A stretch of DNA of 64,000 nt from Thiemannella venezuelensis (GTDB taxonomy: Bacteria; Actinomycetota; Actinomycetes; Streptosporangiales; Streptosporangiaceae). Of the stretch, positions 52,012 to 60,912 are shown piece by piece (position 1 is the first letter of the stretch; every line of letters begins with the position of its first letter). The notes beneath the pieces were generated by a model. That model ran no database searches and was not told the DNA's origin. It saw only the letters and a list, made by a program, of their open reading frames with translations. A program made the position numbers and the translations under genes. The DNA is taken from the NCBI RefSeq assembly GCF_014203605.1, contig NZ_JACHJJ010000002.1, positions 62,001-126,000 on the forward strand, written 5' to 3'.

Positions 52012-53064
52012 CTACCGGAGCAGGCCGCGGCCGGTGACCAGGGGCAGGTCCAGGGCCGTCAGCAGGCCCGGCGCCGCCTCGACCACCGCGGGAACGGCGT
52101 TGACCAGCCGCATCGCGGTCGCCTTCAGCCCGGCGGTGTTGTGGTCGCCGTCGCTTCCCAGCAACTGCAGGTCCAGCGTGTAGTCCGGCTCGCCGGTGAC
52201 CACGACGCGGTAGCAGCCCTTGCCCGCGGGCTGCGGCCAGTCCGGTCCGAGGTCGTCGCGGAGCCGGGTCACGTGCTCCAGCACGATCACCGGACGGCCC
52301 TGCGACATGCCCCTGACCTCGAAGCGCAGCGCGGCGGCCGTGCCCTTCTCGATCGTCCCGGAGGCGACCTCGAACGTCTCCGGCGCCGGCAGGCGGGTGT
52401 ACCACTCCTCGACGCCGTCGAGCCCGACGTCCAGCCCGGCCGCGAGCTGGCGGACCACGCTGCCCCACGCCATGGTCAGCACCCCCGGCTGGAGCAGGAG
52501 CGGGACGTCCTCCATCGGCCGCCCGAAGCCCATGATGTCGAACAGCACGGTGCCCTGGTCGTAGGTGGCGTAGTTGAGCACCTCCATGCAGCGCACCTGG
52601 TCGATGCGCTCGCTGATGCCCGTCAGCGAGAGCGGCAGCCAGTCGTTGGCGTAGCCGGGGTCGATGCCGTTCACCCAGATCGACGCCGAGCCCTCCCGGG
52701 CGGCCTCGCGGACGGGGCCGTCCAGCGAGCCGTCGGGGAACTGCAGGAAGACCGGGCTGCTGGAGACGACGTTCGCGCCCGAGCGCAGGATCCGGGTCAG
52801 GTCGTCCAGCGCCTCGAAGATCCGGTTGTCGGCCATCGCGGTGTAGACGACGCAGTCGGGCCGCAGCGCCAGCAGCGCCTCGGCGTCGCCGGTGGCGGTG
52901 ACGCCGAGCGGGCCCAGCCCCGCCAGCTCGCCCGCGTCGCGGCCGACCTTGGCCGGGTTCGACACGTAGACGCCGACGAGCTCCAGGTCGGGCCGGGCGC
53001 GGATGCCCGCCAGCGTGTGCCGCCCGACGTTGCCGGTGCTCCACTGCACCACCCGGTAGACCAT
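52012..53064 (-). CDS. Dihydrodipicolinate-reductase-like NAD(P) dehydrogenase
   Basis: A 350-aa protein with N-terminal Rossmann fold (VVQWSTGNVGRHTLAGI) and a C-terminal domain of the dihydrodipicolinate reductase/2,4-diaminopentanoate dehydrogenase type (WVNGIDPGYANDWLPLSLTGI; GRPVIVLEHVTRL). It follows an SDR gene by 44 nt on the same strand, downstream of a KstR-type box. Mycobacteria have many such proteins in lipid-related clusters, of unknown substrate. A role in sterol or related degradation is inferred from the box. Confidence 0.85.
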   Translation of the reverse strand: MVYRVVQWSTGNVGRHTLAGIRARPDLELVGVYVSNPAKVGRDAGELAGLGPLGVTATGDAEALLALRPDCVVYTAMADNRIFEALDDLTRILRSGANVVSSSPVFLQFPDGSLDGPVREAAREGSASIWVNGIDPGYANDWLPLSLTGISERIDQVRCMEVLNYATYDQGTVLFDIMGFGRPMEDVPLLLQPGVLTMAWGSVVRQLAAGLDVGLDGVEEWYTRLPAPETFEVASGTIEKGTAAALRFEVRGMSQGRPVIVLEHVTRLRDDLGPDWPQPAGKGCYRVVVTGEPDYTLDLQLLGSDGDHNTAGLKATAMRLVNAVPAVVEAAPGLLTALDLPLVTGRGLLR

Positions 53065-53108
53065 GGTCCCTCCGCAACAGATCGTGTCCGTGAGCGCCGC
53101 CGTACCGG

Positions 53109-53894
53109 TCAGAGGTCGGGCAGGCCGAGGTCGAGGTTGGGCTGGTCGAGGCCGCCGTCGACCTCCAGCACCTTGCCGGTCAGGTAGCCGCCCGCGGGCG
53201 AGGCGAGGAACAGCACCGCCGCCGCCACGTCCTCCGGCTCCCCGATCCGCCGCAGGGGGGTGCCCTGCTCCATCTGCGTCCGCAGGACGTCGTCGGTCAT
53301 GACGATGTCCAGGGCCGAGGTGGCGACCGAGCCGACCGCGATCGCGTTGACGCGGATCCGGGGTGCCAGGTCCCGCGCCGCCAGCCGCGTGTAGTGCGCG
53401 AGCGCCGCCTTGGCCGTGCCGTAGGCGAGGTAGCCGCGCCCGGACACGCGTCCCATCGCCGAGGAGATGTTCACCACGGCGCCGCCCGGTTCCAGCAGGT
53501 ACGGCACGGCGGCCCGGGTCAGCTCGTGCGCGATGCCCACGTTGAACTGGAACGCGTTCTCCAGGTGTCGGCGCCCGGTGTCCAGGAAGGCCCTGGGGAG
53601 TGCGCCGCCCACGTTGTTGACCACGACGTCCAGGCGGCCGAAGTCCGCCACGGCCCGCTGCGCGAGCGCCTCGGCGGCCCCGGGCTCGCTCAGGTCGGCG
53701 GGGACCACCAGGGCCCGCCTGCCTGCGGCCTCCACCTCGGCGGCCACGTCGCGCAACTGCTCCTCGGTCCGGGCGGAGATCACCACGTCCGCTCCGGCCT
53801 GCGCCAGCGCCACCGCGCTCGCGGCCCCGATGCCGCGGCCCGCGCCGGTGACCACGGCGACCCGGCCGGGGATGCGGAAACGGTCCAGGATCAT
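53109..53894 (-). CDS. Short-chain dehydrogenase under a KstR-type box
   Basis: A 261-aa SDR, start ATG 53894. [17 protein letters not shown], Ser in ISSAMGR, Y-x3-K (YGTAKAAL) and the C-terminal [11 protein letters not shown] are intact. It resembles 7-alpha-hydroxysteroid-dehydrogenase-like and 3-oxoacyl reductase-like SDRs of mycobacteria. 36 bp upstream lies a perfect TNNAACNNGTTNNA. Likely takes part in sterol or branched-lipid catabolism together with the downstream dehydrogenase. Confidence 0.9.
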   Translation of the reverse strand: MILDRFRIPGRVAVVTGAGRGIGAASAVALAQAGADVVISARTEEQLRDVAAEVEAAGRRALVVPADLSEPGAAEALAQRAVADFGRLDVVVNNVGGALPRAFLDTGRRHLENAFQFNVGIAHELTRAAVPYLLEPGGAVVNISSAMGRVSGRGYLAYGTAKAALAHYTRLAARDLAPRIRVNAIAVGSVATSALDIVMTDDVLRTQMEQGTPLRRIGEPEDVAAAVLFLASPAGGYLTGKVLEVDGGLDQPNLDLGLPDL

Positions 53895-53930
53895 CTGCTC
53901 GACCTCCCTGACCGCAGCCTAGAACCAAAA

Positions 53931-53944
53931 TAGAACTTGTTTCA
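53931..53944. promoter_or_regulatory. KstR-type operator
   Basis: TAGAACTTGTTTCA fits the KstR consensus TNNAACNNGTTNNA at every defined position and the stronger TAGAAC half-site fully. It lies between the leftward SDR (start 53894) and the rightward PucR gene (start 54077), nearer the SDR. Confidence 0.65.
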
Positions 53945-54076
53945 ATATCAGGCGCGGGGTGATCCCCTCCGGGAGAGGGATTGTCACCGGTGTGAGCGGG
54001 GCCGCAGTGCCGAATGTGCGCCGGGGACAGAAGAACGCCCGCCCGTGCCGGAGTAGCGTCCGGTGCGGGAGGACTC

Positions 54077-55279
54077 GTGTGCGCTGCCCATGACGTCGAA
54101 CGCTCGCCGGCCGGCATCCCCCGGGAGTACGCCGAGGTGTTCCGCCCCTATCTGGACGACCTCGCCGAGGAGATGATCGGCGAGATCCGGGCGAGCGTGC
54201 CCGAGTACTCCAGGCCGAGCGGGGCCTACGCGCGGGTCGTGCGCCGGGCCGTGGAGGAGGCGCTCAGCGGGTTCGTGAACCGGACGGGCGACCGGGACGC
54301 GGGCCATGCCCGGCTGCTGGAGGTCTACCGGAGCATCGGCGCGGGAGAGGCGAGCGAGGGCCGCCCGCTGGACTCGCTCCAGTCCGCGCTGCGGACCTGC
54401 GCCCGGGTGGCCTGGCGCCGGATGGCGGTGGAGTCCGAGCGGCTGGACCTGACCCGCCGGCGCATGTGGGAGATCGGTGAGGCGGTCCTGGTCTACCTGG
54501 ACGAGATCGCCGCGGCGGCGGCCGAGGGGTACGCCGAGGCGCAGGCCAGGGCGGCGGGAGAGCTCGAACTGCGCCGCCGCAGGCTGGTCGGGCTGCTCGT
54601 CGCCGACCCGCCGCCCGACGTGCGGGCGGTGGAGGACCTGGCCAGGTCGGCGCGGTGGACCCCGCCGCGCACGCTGGCCTGCGTCGCGCTGGCCCCGCGC
54701 GGGCCGGAGCAGCCGCCCAGGCCCGGCCTGCCGCCGGACGTGCTCGCCGACTTCGACCGTCCCGACCTCTGCCTGGTCGTGCCCGACCCGGACGGGCCCG
54801 GGCGGCAGGGGCTCCTCGACTCGCTGCTGCCCGACTGGATCGTGGCCGCCGGGCCCGGGGTCGGGCTGGGGGAGGGGGCGCTCTCGTTGCGGCTGGCCGT
54901 ACGGGCGCTGGCCCTCGCCCGCCGGGGCGTGCTGGGCTCCGCGACGATGGTCAGGGCGGCCGAGCACCTGTCGACTCTCATGATCTTCCAGGACGAGTCG
55001 CTGATCCAGATCATGGAGCGGGTACGGCTCGCGCCCCTGCGCGGGCTCCGCCCCGCCCAGCGCGACCGGCTGGCCGAGACGCTGCTGGCCTGGCTGCAGA
55101 GCGGCTACAACGCCACCGAGGTCGCGGCCCGGCTGCACATCCATCCGCAGACCGTGCGCTACCGGCTCCGCCAGGCCACCGAGCTCTTCGCCGACCAGCT
55201 GAAGGACCCGGAGGGCAGGTTCGAGCTGGAGACCGTGCTGCGGGCCTGGGCCCTGCGCACGGGCGGGCGCGGGCGCTGA
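54077..55279 (+). CDS. PucR/CdaR-type transcriptional regulator
   Basis: A 400-aa regulator, GTG 54077 after GGGAGGA. N-terminal RsbRD-like helical region (about 20-150), a degenerate GGDEF-like middle, and the C-terminal PucR helix-turn-helix (LLAWLQSGYNATEVAARLHIHPQTVRYRLRQATELF). Divergent from the SDR-dehydrogenase pair, so it may respond to one of that pathway's metabolites. Effector unknown. Confidence 0.9.
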   Translation: MCAAHDVERSPAGIPREYAEVFRPYLDDLAEEMIGEIRASVPEYSRPSGAYARVVRRAVEEALSGFVNRTGDRDAGHARLLEVYRSIGAGEASEGRPLDSLQSALRTCARVAWRRMAVESERLDLTRRRMWEIGEAVLVYLDEIAAAAAEGYAEAQARAAGELELRRRRLVGLLVADPPPDVRAVEDLARSARWTPPRTLACVALAPRGPEQPPRPGLPPDVLADFDRPDLCLVVPDPDGPGRQGLLDSLLPDWIVAAGPGVGLGEGALSLRLAVRALALARRGVLGSATMVRAAEHLSTLMIFQDESLIQIMERVRLAPLRGLRPAQRDRLAETLLAWLQSGYNATEVAARLHIHPQTVRYRLRQATELFADQLKDPEGRFELETVLRAWALRTGGRGR

Positions 55280-55331
55280 GCGGGCGGGCCGCGCCGTACG
55301 CCCCGGGCCCGGCGCGTCGGGCTCCGCGCGG

Positions 55332-56459
55332 TCACCGTCCGGACGGTCGCGGCTCCGGCCCGTCCCGGCGGGGAGGCTCCGGGCCGCCGGGCGGGTGCCC
55401 GGAGCTCCCGGAGGGGGACGCGCGCAGGAGCTCCCGGCCGCCGTAGTAGACGATGGCGGTCAGCGGCACCGAGACGAGGGCCCCGGCCACCCCGCCCAGG
55501 ATGGTGCCCGAGGACAGGGCCAGGCCGATGACGAGGGGGTGGACGCGGACGTAGCCGCCCATCACCCACGGTTCCAGGACGTGCTCCTCCAACTGGTTCT
55601 CCACCAGCAGCACGACCAGCAGGACGAGGCCGATCACCGGCCCGCGGGCGCCGAGGGCGACGACGACCGCCAGCGATCCGGCGACGAGGGAGCCGATGAA
55701 GGGGATGAAGCTGCCGAAGAAGATGACCACGGCCAGCGGCAGCGCCAGCGGCACGCCCAGCAGCAGCATCGCCAGGCCCAGCACGACCGCGTGGATGGAG
55801 GCGATGACCAGCGTGCCCTGGATGTAGTGGCGCAGCACCGACCAGCTCGCGTCCCCGGCCCGGCCGGCCCGCTCCCGATGGCGCTCGGGCAGCCGGTCGA
55901 CGAGCCAGCGCCAGATCCGGTCACCGTCCTTGATCAGGAAGAACGCGACGAAGACCGCGAGGACCGTGCCCGCGAGGAACTCGACGATCCGCCTGGCCAC
56001 CGAGGTGAGGCCGCCGGCCTGCCCCAGCTGCCTGCGCAGCGCCTCCAGCGCCTGGTCGTCGGCCCTGGCGAGCTGGTCGGCCGGGACGCCGAGCCGGAGG
56101 AGGAGGTCGCGGAGCTGGCGCACGCTCTCCACGAGCCGGTCGGCCAGGGCGGGGAACTCGGCGGCGGCGCCCCGGCCGACCAGCCAGCCCACCGCGCCGA
56201 TCACCAGCAGCGCGGCGAGCAGGACCAGCCAGGTCGCGGCGAGCCGCGGCATCCGCCGCATGAGCCACGCGGCCGGCGGCCGCAGCACGGTGGTGAGCAG
56301 CAGGGCGACCACGCACGCCAGGACCACCAGGCGGAGCTGTACGACCACCTGGAGCAGGAGGTATCCGGCGGCGGCCAGGGCCACCAGCCAGAGCGCCCAT
56401 CCGCCGGACACGACGAGCGACCGCGGCCACAGCGCCCTGCCGCCGCCCGATCGCCTCAT
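55332..56459 (-). CDS. AI-2E-family membrane transporter
   Basis: A 375-aa protein of the AI-2E transporter (YhhQ/TqsA/PerM) family: eight or so helices with the family landmarks VAFFLIKDGDRIWRWLVDRLPERHR, PFIGSLVAG, VENQLEEHVLEPWVMGGYVRVHPLVI and GGVAGALVSVPLTAIV. Members export small molecules or ions; some act as sodium antiporters. The C-terminal 30 residues are Pro/Gly-rich. No clear operon partner. Confidence 0.92.
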   Translation of the reverse strand: MRRSGGGRALWPRSLVVSGGWALWLVALAAAGYLLLQVVVQLRLVVLACVVALLLTTVLRPPAAWLMRRMPRLAATWLVLLAALLVIGAVGWLVGRGAAAEFPALADRLVESVRQLRDLLLRLGVPADQLARADDQALEALRRQLGQAGGLTSVARRIVEFLAGTVLAVFVAFFLIKDGDRIWRWLVDRLPERHRERAGRAGDASWSVLRHYIQGTLVIASIHAVVLGLAMLLLGVPLALPLAVVIFFGSFIPFIGSLVAGSLAVVVALGARGPVIGLVLLVVLLVENQLEEHVLEPWVMGGYVRVHPLVIGLALSSGTILGGVAGALVSVPLTAIVYYGGRELLRASPSGSSGHPPGGPEPPRRDGPEPRPSGR

Positions 56460-56610
56460 ATGTCACCTCAGATCCGTCACATCCCTGGATGCCCGAGATC
56501 GGGGACTCCTAACTCGGCGCGGTACGGCGTGCGCGCCTGACATACACCGGCCCGCCGCGGGCAGACCTCCCGGATCGGCGGGACCGCGCCGGAGAGCCCG
56601 CACCGGTCCG

Positions 56611-56681
56611 CGCCGGCGCCGGCACGGGGGCCGGTGCAGGGATCGGCGCCGCGACCGGCACAGGGGCCGGCGCCGGGATCG
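56611..56681. repeat. 34-bp imperfect tandem repeat in an intergenic region
   Basis: Two copies of a 34-bp GC-rich unit (GCGNCGGCAC-N-GGGGCCGG... GGGATCG), within the 56460-56704 gap. The rest of that gap shows nothing I can name. Confidence 0.6.
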
Positions 56682-56704
56682 ACACCGTATCGAGGAGGAC
56701 GCAC

Positions 56705-56890
56705 ATGTCTCAGCCTGACGAGGGCAGGCCGCTCGCCGACCGCCGGGGCGGCGGGGAGGAGTACGAGGAGCCGGACATCGCCGGCGAGTTCGCCCCGTCC
56801 CCGACGGACCCGGCCGGTCAGCCGGGGGACGATCCGGACGACCGGGTCTACGGGCAGGACGAGGGGTACGAGAAGCCGACCGAGGTGTGA
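56705..56890 (+). CDS. Small acidic, probably disordered protein
   Basis: A 61-aa very acidic Gly/Pro/Asp/Glu-rich protein with a strong ribosome site (GAGGAGGAC, 56693-56701). No hydrophobic segment. It resembles short acidic proteins often found next to stress genes in actinobacteria, but I recognise no defined family. It precedes a hemerythrin-like gene by 240 bases in which I see no further gene. Confidence 0.65.
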   Translation: MSQPDEGRPLADRRGGGEEYEEPDIAGEFAPSPTDPAGQPGDDPDDRVYGQDEGYEKPTEV

Positions 56891-57130
56891 GGCCGAGGCT
56901 CGGGACGTACAGTCCCAGGTGGTGACGAACTCTCTTCTTGCGGGGCGAAGGTCATCGCATGGACATCCAGCGGAAAAGGCTTGTACCGGGCGGCCGTGTC
57001 CGCCGGGCGGAGAGCGGCCCGTCCGGGGTCTCGTAGAAGACGGCCCCGTGCCGGTCCCGCTGCACGGCCGTACGGGCCGCCACCGAGCCGACCCTCGGTG
57101 CGATCCGCCCCTGAGAGAGGAGAGCGCTGG

Positions 57131-57700
57131 ATGAGCATGACCCAGAAGATGGACGTCATCGGTGTGCTGATGCACGACCACCAGGAGGTCGAGCAGATGT
57201 TCGCCGAGCTGGAAGGGCTGGGCGCGGGCGACGCCGACCGGCGCCGGCAGCTGACCGAGCAGGTCATCACCGAGCTGGTGCGTCACTCGGTCGCGGAGGA
57301 GGCTTACCTCTACCCGGCCGTCCGCCGGCTTGTCGCCGGCGGTGACGCGCTGGCCGACCGGGAGCTGAGCGAGCACGCCGAGGCCGAGGAGACCATGAAG
57401 GAGCTGGAGCGGACCGACGTCTCCGAGGCGCGGCACGGCGTCCTGCTCAACCGGCTGATGGCCGAGGTCCGGGCGCACGTGCAGGAGGAGGAGAACGAGC
57501 TCTTCCCCAAGCTGCGCGCCGCCGCCGACGAGGGCCAGCTGGCCGAGCTGGGCCACAAGGTCCAGGCGATCAAGAAGATCGCACCGACCCGGCCGCACCC
57601 GTCGGCTCCGGACACGCCCCCGGGCAACATGGTGATGGGGCCGCTCGCCGGCCTGGTCGACCGGGTGCGCGACGCCATCACGGGGCGCGGCAAGGAGTGA
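57131..57700 (+). CDS. Hemerythrin-like HHE-domain protein
   Basis: A 189-aa cytosolic protein. The diiron-binding HHE pattern is present: MHDHQEVEQMF (H15/H17 region), RHSVAEEAYLYPA, LSEHAEAEETM and VRAHVQEEENELFP. The C-terminal 50 residues (after KKIAPTRPHP) form a Pro-rich tail and short helix. Such proteins bind oxygen or sense oxidative and nitrosative stress. ATG 57131 follows GAGAGGAG by 6 nt. A strong terminator follows. Confidence 0.92.
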   Translation: MSMTQKMDVIGVLMHDHQEVEQMFAELEGLGAGDADRRRQLTEQVITELVRHSVAEEAYLYPAVRRLVAGGDALADRELSEHAEAEETMKELERTDVSEARHGVLLNRLMAEVRAHVQEEENELFPKLRAAADEGQLAELGHKVQAIKKIAPTRPHPSAPDTPPGNMVMGPLAGLVDRVRDAITGRGKE

Positions 57701-57707
57701 GACGGCG

Positions 57708-57741
57708 CTTCCCCCCGGGACCGGTGCGTCCCGGGGGGAAG
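57708..57741 (+). terminator. Strong terminator after the HHE gene
   Basis: Perfect 14-bp stem CTTCCCCCCGGGAC / GTCCCGGGGGGAAG (57708-57721 and 57728-57741) with a 6-nt loop, followed by TTCTCACCTTCT. Confidence 0.85.
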
Positions 57742-57939
57742 TTCTCACCTTCTCCGGAGGCGTGCCGGGAAGCCGGGCCGGCGGTTTCGAACCCGGACGG
57801 CCCCGGGAGCTGCCGATCACCGGCCCGGACGCGACGGTCCTGGCGGTGGCGGCTCTGACGGCCCGGGCACGGGAGACCGCCGCCCCGGCGCCAGGAGGCG
57901 CCGGGGCGGCGGATTCGCGGGATTCTGCCTGCGGGATTC

Positions 57940-58788
57940 TCAGAGGTTGTTCCCCAGGTCTCCGCGACGCCGGCCCTTGAGGCGGCCGGTCTCGTCGGTG
58001 TCGCCCTCGGCGTCGATCTGCTCCTTGCGGACCTTCCCCGAGACGGTCTCCTGCTCGGTGACCTGCTCCTTGGTCAGGCGGACGCGCTCGACGGGGACGG
58101 TCTCCGTGGTGATGACGGGCCGCTCCTCGTGCAGGGTGATCTCGTGCTCGTCCTCGGTGAGCTCGGGGCCGCGCAGCGCCTCGTCCACGTTGGCGTCGGT
58201 GATGGGCTCGCGCTCCACGCGCGCCCGCTCGCGGGTGACGGGAACGGTGATCTGCTGTTCCTCGGTGACGATGTACTTGCGCAGGCGGGCCCTGCCGGTC
58301 GGGTGGGACTCGGTGCCGACGTGCATCCGCTCCTCCGAGCGGGTCATCGCGTCGTCGGTGGAGCGGCCGAGGTCCTCCTCGGAGCGGCCCAGCCGCTCGC
58401 GCTCGCGCAGGCCGCCGGTGTGCGCCCAGCCGGTCTCGCCCGGCCGGTTGGCCTCCTGCCAGGACGACTCCCAGTCGATGTCGTAGTAGCGGTAGAGCTC
58501 CTGCTCCTCCTCTGCGGAGAGGTGGCCCCGGGCGTCCACGTCGACGTGCGGGGCGTCCTTGATCGTTTCCTTGTCGTAGGGGACCTCGATGTGGTCCTGG
58601 ACCAGGTTGGCGTCACGAATCGGTACGAAGGTCTCGTTGATGCCGAAGAGTCCCGTCTTCACGCACAGCCACTCGGGCCGGCCTGTGGCGTCGTCGAGGA
58701 AGACGTGCTTGACCTCGCCCACCTTGTCGCCGTCGGCGGCATAGAGCGTGTGGTTGATCACCAGCGGTATCTGCTCCTGCGTGATCAT
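57940..58788 (-). CDS. PRC-barrel and DUF2382 (YsnF/AvaK) stress protein
   Basis: A 282-aa soluble protein; ATG 58788 follows AGGGGAACG. The N-terminal PRC barrel (about 5-85, VGEVKHVFLDDATGRPEWLCVKT) and a C-terminal DUF2382 region (about 165-265: LRKYIVTEEQQITVPVTRERARVEREPI, RPVITTETVPVERVRL) are joined by an acidic linker. These proteins are induced by general stress (as in Bacillus YsnF) and their biochemical role is unclear. Confidence 0.92.
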   Translation of the reverse strand: MITQEQIPLVINHTLYAADGDKVGEVKHVFLDDATGRPEWLCVKTGLFGINETFVPIRDANLVQDHIEVPYDKETIKDAPHVDVDARGHLSAEEEQELYRYYDIDWESSWQEANRPGETGWAHTGGLRERERLGRSEEDLGRSTDDAMTRSEERMHVGTESHPTGRARLRKYIVTEEQQITVPVTRERARVEREPITDANVDEALRGPELTEDEHEITLHEERPVITTETVPVERVRLTKEQVTEQETVSGKVRKEQIDAEGDTDETGRLKGRRRGDLGNNL

Positions 58789-58841
58789 CGTTCCCCTCAT
58801 CTCTCTACTCGTCCGTCCCCGTGGCTATACCGCCGCCTATC

Positions 58842-58855
58842 TGATGAAAACATCA
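58842..58855. promoter_or_regulatory. Palindrome upstream of the PRC/DUF2382 gene
   Basis: TGATG-AAAA-CATCA, perfect 5-4-5, in an AT-rich stretch 54 nt before the start at 58788. A near-perfect hairpin (58872-58893) just upstream may terminate the GNAT gene, whose stop lies within it. Confidence 0.45.
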
Positions 58856-58880
58856 TTTATGGGCGCTTAGCGGATATTTA

Positions 58881-59396
58881 TCAATAAATGTCCGTTGTTG
58901 ATGCGGGGCGCCAGACCACCTCGCCGTCGATCCGCTCGGCGGTCGGTGCGAGCCCGAGGCGGCGGGCGACGGCCGAGGAGGCGGCGTGGTCCGGATGGAT
59001 CGCGGCCGCGATCGCGGCCGCGCCCCGGCGGGCGAGCCAGGCGGTCATGGCGAGGGCGGCCTCGGTCGCGACGCCCCTGCCCTGCCACGGCGTGCCGACC
59101 ACCCAGGCGACCATGGTCCGCTCCGGGGTGACGGTGGACTGGACGTAGCCGACCAGGGCGCCGTCCAGGCGGATCACCCAGTTGAGCCAGGTCTCCGCGC
59201 TGCCGGGCGGCGGGCCGGCGACCATCCGGGCGTAGCGGTCGCGCAGTTGCGCGGGGGTGGCGGGGGAGCCGCCGATGAAGGCGTGCAGGGCGGGGTCGGC
59301 GAGCGCCCGGGCCATCTCCTCCGCGTGCTCCACCGCCAGCGGTTCGAGCACGAGCCGGTCCGTGGCGATCTCTTCGGCGTGCATGGAAGGCTTCAT
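58881..59396 (-). CDS. GNAT N-acetyltransferase (RimJ/RimL-like)
   Basis: A 171-aa acetyltransferase: RLVLEPLAVEHAEEM start, LNWVIRLDGALVGYVQ, and the acetyl-CoA loop WVVGTPWQGRGVATEAALAM (Q/R-x2-G-x-A) near 98-116. The NxxS region near the end reads HPDHAASSAVARRLGL, with HPDHAAS replacing the common HxxNxxS. It would acetylate an amine of a small molecule or protein terminus. No sign of operon structure. Confidence 0.9.
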   Translation of the reverse strand: MKPSMHAEEIATDRLVLEPLAVEHAEEMARALADPALHAFIGGSPATPAQLRDRYARMVAGPPPGSAETWLNWVIRLDGALVGYVQSTVTPERTMVAWVVGTPWQGRGVATEAALAMTAWLARRGAAAIAAAIHPDHAASSAVARRLGLAPTAERIDGEVVWRPASTTDIY

Positions 59397-59534
59397 GGAC
59401 AGCGGAGTGTGGCACAGCGGGAGATCGTCCGCCTCCCGATTCCGGCGGGTGCGCCGGAGCGCGCGCGGCCGGACGGCGGGCCCGCCGGGGAACTGGACGG
59501 AGGGCCCGCCGGGGAACCGGACGGAGGGCTGCCC

Positions 59535-60722
59535 CTACGCCCGGGTGACGGCCTGGTCGACGGTGTCGGGGGAGAGGACGTGATCGACGACCATGACGGC
59601 GGCGCCGATCACGCCCGCCCGGTCGCCCAGCTCGCTGGAGGTGATGGTCAGGTGCTGGGTGGCCAGGGGGAGCGAGCGGCTGTAGATGACCTCGCGCAGG
59701 CCGGCGAGCACCTGCTCCCCGGCCTCCGCGATGTCGCCGCCGACCACGATCACCGAGGGGTTGAAGAAGTTCACGATCGAGGCGAGGACGTCGCCGAGCT
59801 CGCGTCCGGTCTGGCGGATGAGCTGGACGGCCTGGGTGTTGCCCGCGCGGACCAGGCGGACCACGTCGCGGCTGCCGGCGGCCTCCACGCCGGCGGCGCG
59901 GAGCCGGGCCGCCATGGCGGCCCCGCCCGCGACGGCCTCCAGGCAGCCGACGTTGCCGCAGCGGCAGACGGTGTCGAGGGCGGAGGCGACCCGGATGTGC
60001 CCGATGTCCCCGGCCGCGCCCTGCGCCCCGCGGTGCAGCCGGCGGTCGCTGATGATGCCGCAGCCGATGCCGGTGCCGACCTTGACGAAGATCAGGTGGT
60101 CGGCCTCGGGCCGGGCGGCCCAGTGCTCGCCCAGCGCCATGATGTTCACGTCGTTGTCGGCCAGGACGGGCGCCCCCAGCCGCTCGCCGAGCCACTCGGG
60201 GACGGGGAAGCCGTCCCAGCCCGGCATTATCGGCGGGTTGACCGGCCTCCCCGAGCTGTGCTCGACCGGGCCGGGCAGCCCGACGCCGATGCCGCAGACC
60301 TCGCGCGGGGAGTGGCCGGTCTCGGCGAGCATCTCCTCGAAGGTGTGCTGGAGCCAGGTGAGCGTCGCCTCGGGGCCCCGGTCGATCGGCACCTCGGCCG
60401 CGCGCTCCGCCAGGACCTCGGTGGCCAGGTCGGTGACGGCCACCCGGGCGTGGGTGGCGCCCAGGTCGGCGGCGAGGACGACGCGGGCGGAGCGGTTGAA
60501 GGTGAAGGCGACGGCGGGACGGCCGCCCGAGGAGACGGCCTCCTCGGTGGGGACGATCCACTGCTGGCTGAGGAGCGCGTCCAGCCGCTGCGCCAGGGTG
60601 GAGCGGGCCAGCCCGGTCAACTGCACCAGCTCGGCCCGGGTCCGGGCCCGGCCGTCGCGCAGGATGCTCAGAAGCGCCCCCGCGCCGGCGATGGAACCGC
60701 TCGCTTCGCTCAGCATGCGCAC
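59535..60722 (-). CDS. ROK-family transcriptional repressor
   Basis: A 395-aa repressor of the XylR/NagC type. N-terminal MarR-like winged helix (RAELVQLTGLARSTLAQRLDALL), then the ROK kinase-like domain: ADLGATHARVAV (phosphate 1), GIGVGLPGPVE, VKVGTGIGCGI and the zinc motif CRCGNVGCLEAVAGG. GTG 60722 is 8 nt after AGGGG; ATG 60716 is an alternative. A dyad 14-34 bp upstream suggests autoregulation. Likely senses a sugar or sugar phosphate. Confidence 0.9.
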   Translation of the reverse strand: MRMLSEASGSIAGAGALLSILRDGRARTRAELVQLTGLARSTLAQRLDALLSQQWIVPTEEAVSSGGRPAVAFTFNRSARVVLAADLGATHARVAVTDLATEVLAERAAEVPIDRGPEATLTWLQHTFEEMLAETGHSPREVCGIGVGLPGPVEHSSGRPVNPPIMPGWDGFPVPEWLGERLGAPVLADNDVNIMALGEHWAARPEADHLIFVKVGTGIGCGIISDRRLHRGAQGAAGDIGHIRVASALDTVCRCGNVGCLEAVAGGAAMAARLRAAGVEAAGSRDVVRLVRAGNTQAVQLIRQTGRELGDVLASIVNFFNPSVIVVGGDIAEAGEQVLAGLREVIYSRSLPLATQHLTITSSELGDRAGVIGAAVMVVDHVLSPDTVDQAVTRA

Positions 60723-60735
60723 AGTCAACACCCCT

Positions 60736-60756
60736 CGTTTTCGCCACGTCAAAACG
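60736..60756. promoter_or_regulatory. Candidate ROK operator
   Basis: CGTTTT (60736-60741) and AAAACG (60751-60756) with a 9-bp spacer, 14 bp upstream of the ROK start. Confidence 0.45.
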
Positions 60757-60912
60757 ACTTAGCCTGACCCTGCCCGTTCATTATGCCTGATATTGCATCA
60801 CTTTTGATTGAGTGGCGCCATAAGTAAGGGCTGATGCTCCGGGTGGGGAAGGAAATCAGTCGATCTGCGGCGGATGAGGTCGCCGTGCCCGGCAGGTGGC
60901 GGGCACGGCCGG

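Noticed and set aside
53447-53458. Third copy of the CYP51-locus operator (GGACACGCGTCC)
   Set aside because: It lies inside an SDR coding region, has a mismatch in the core, and is not near any start.
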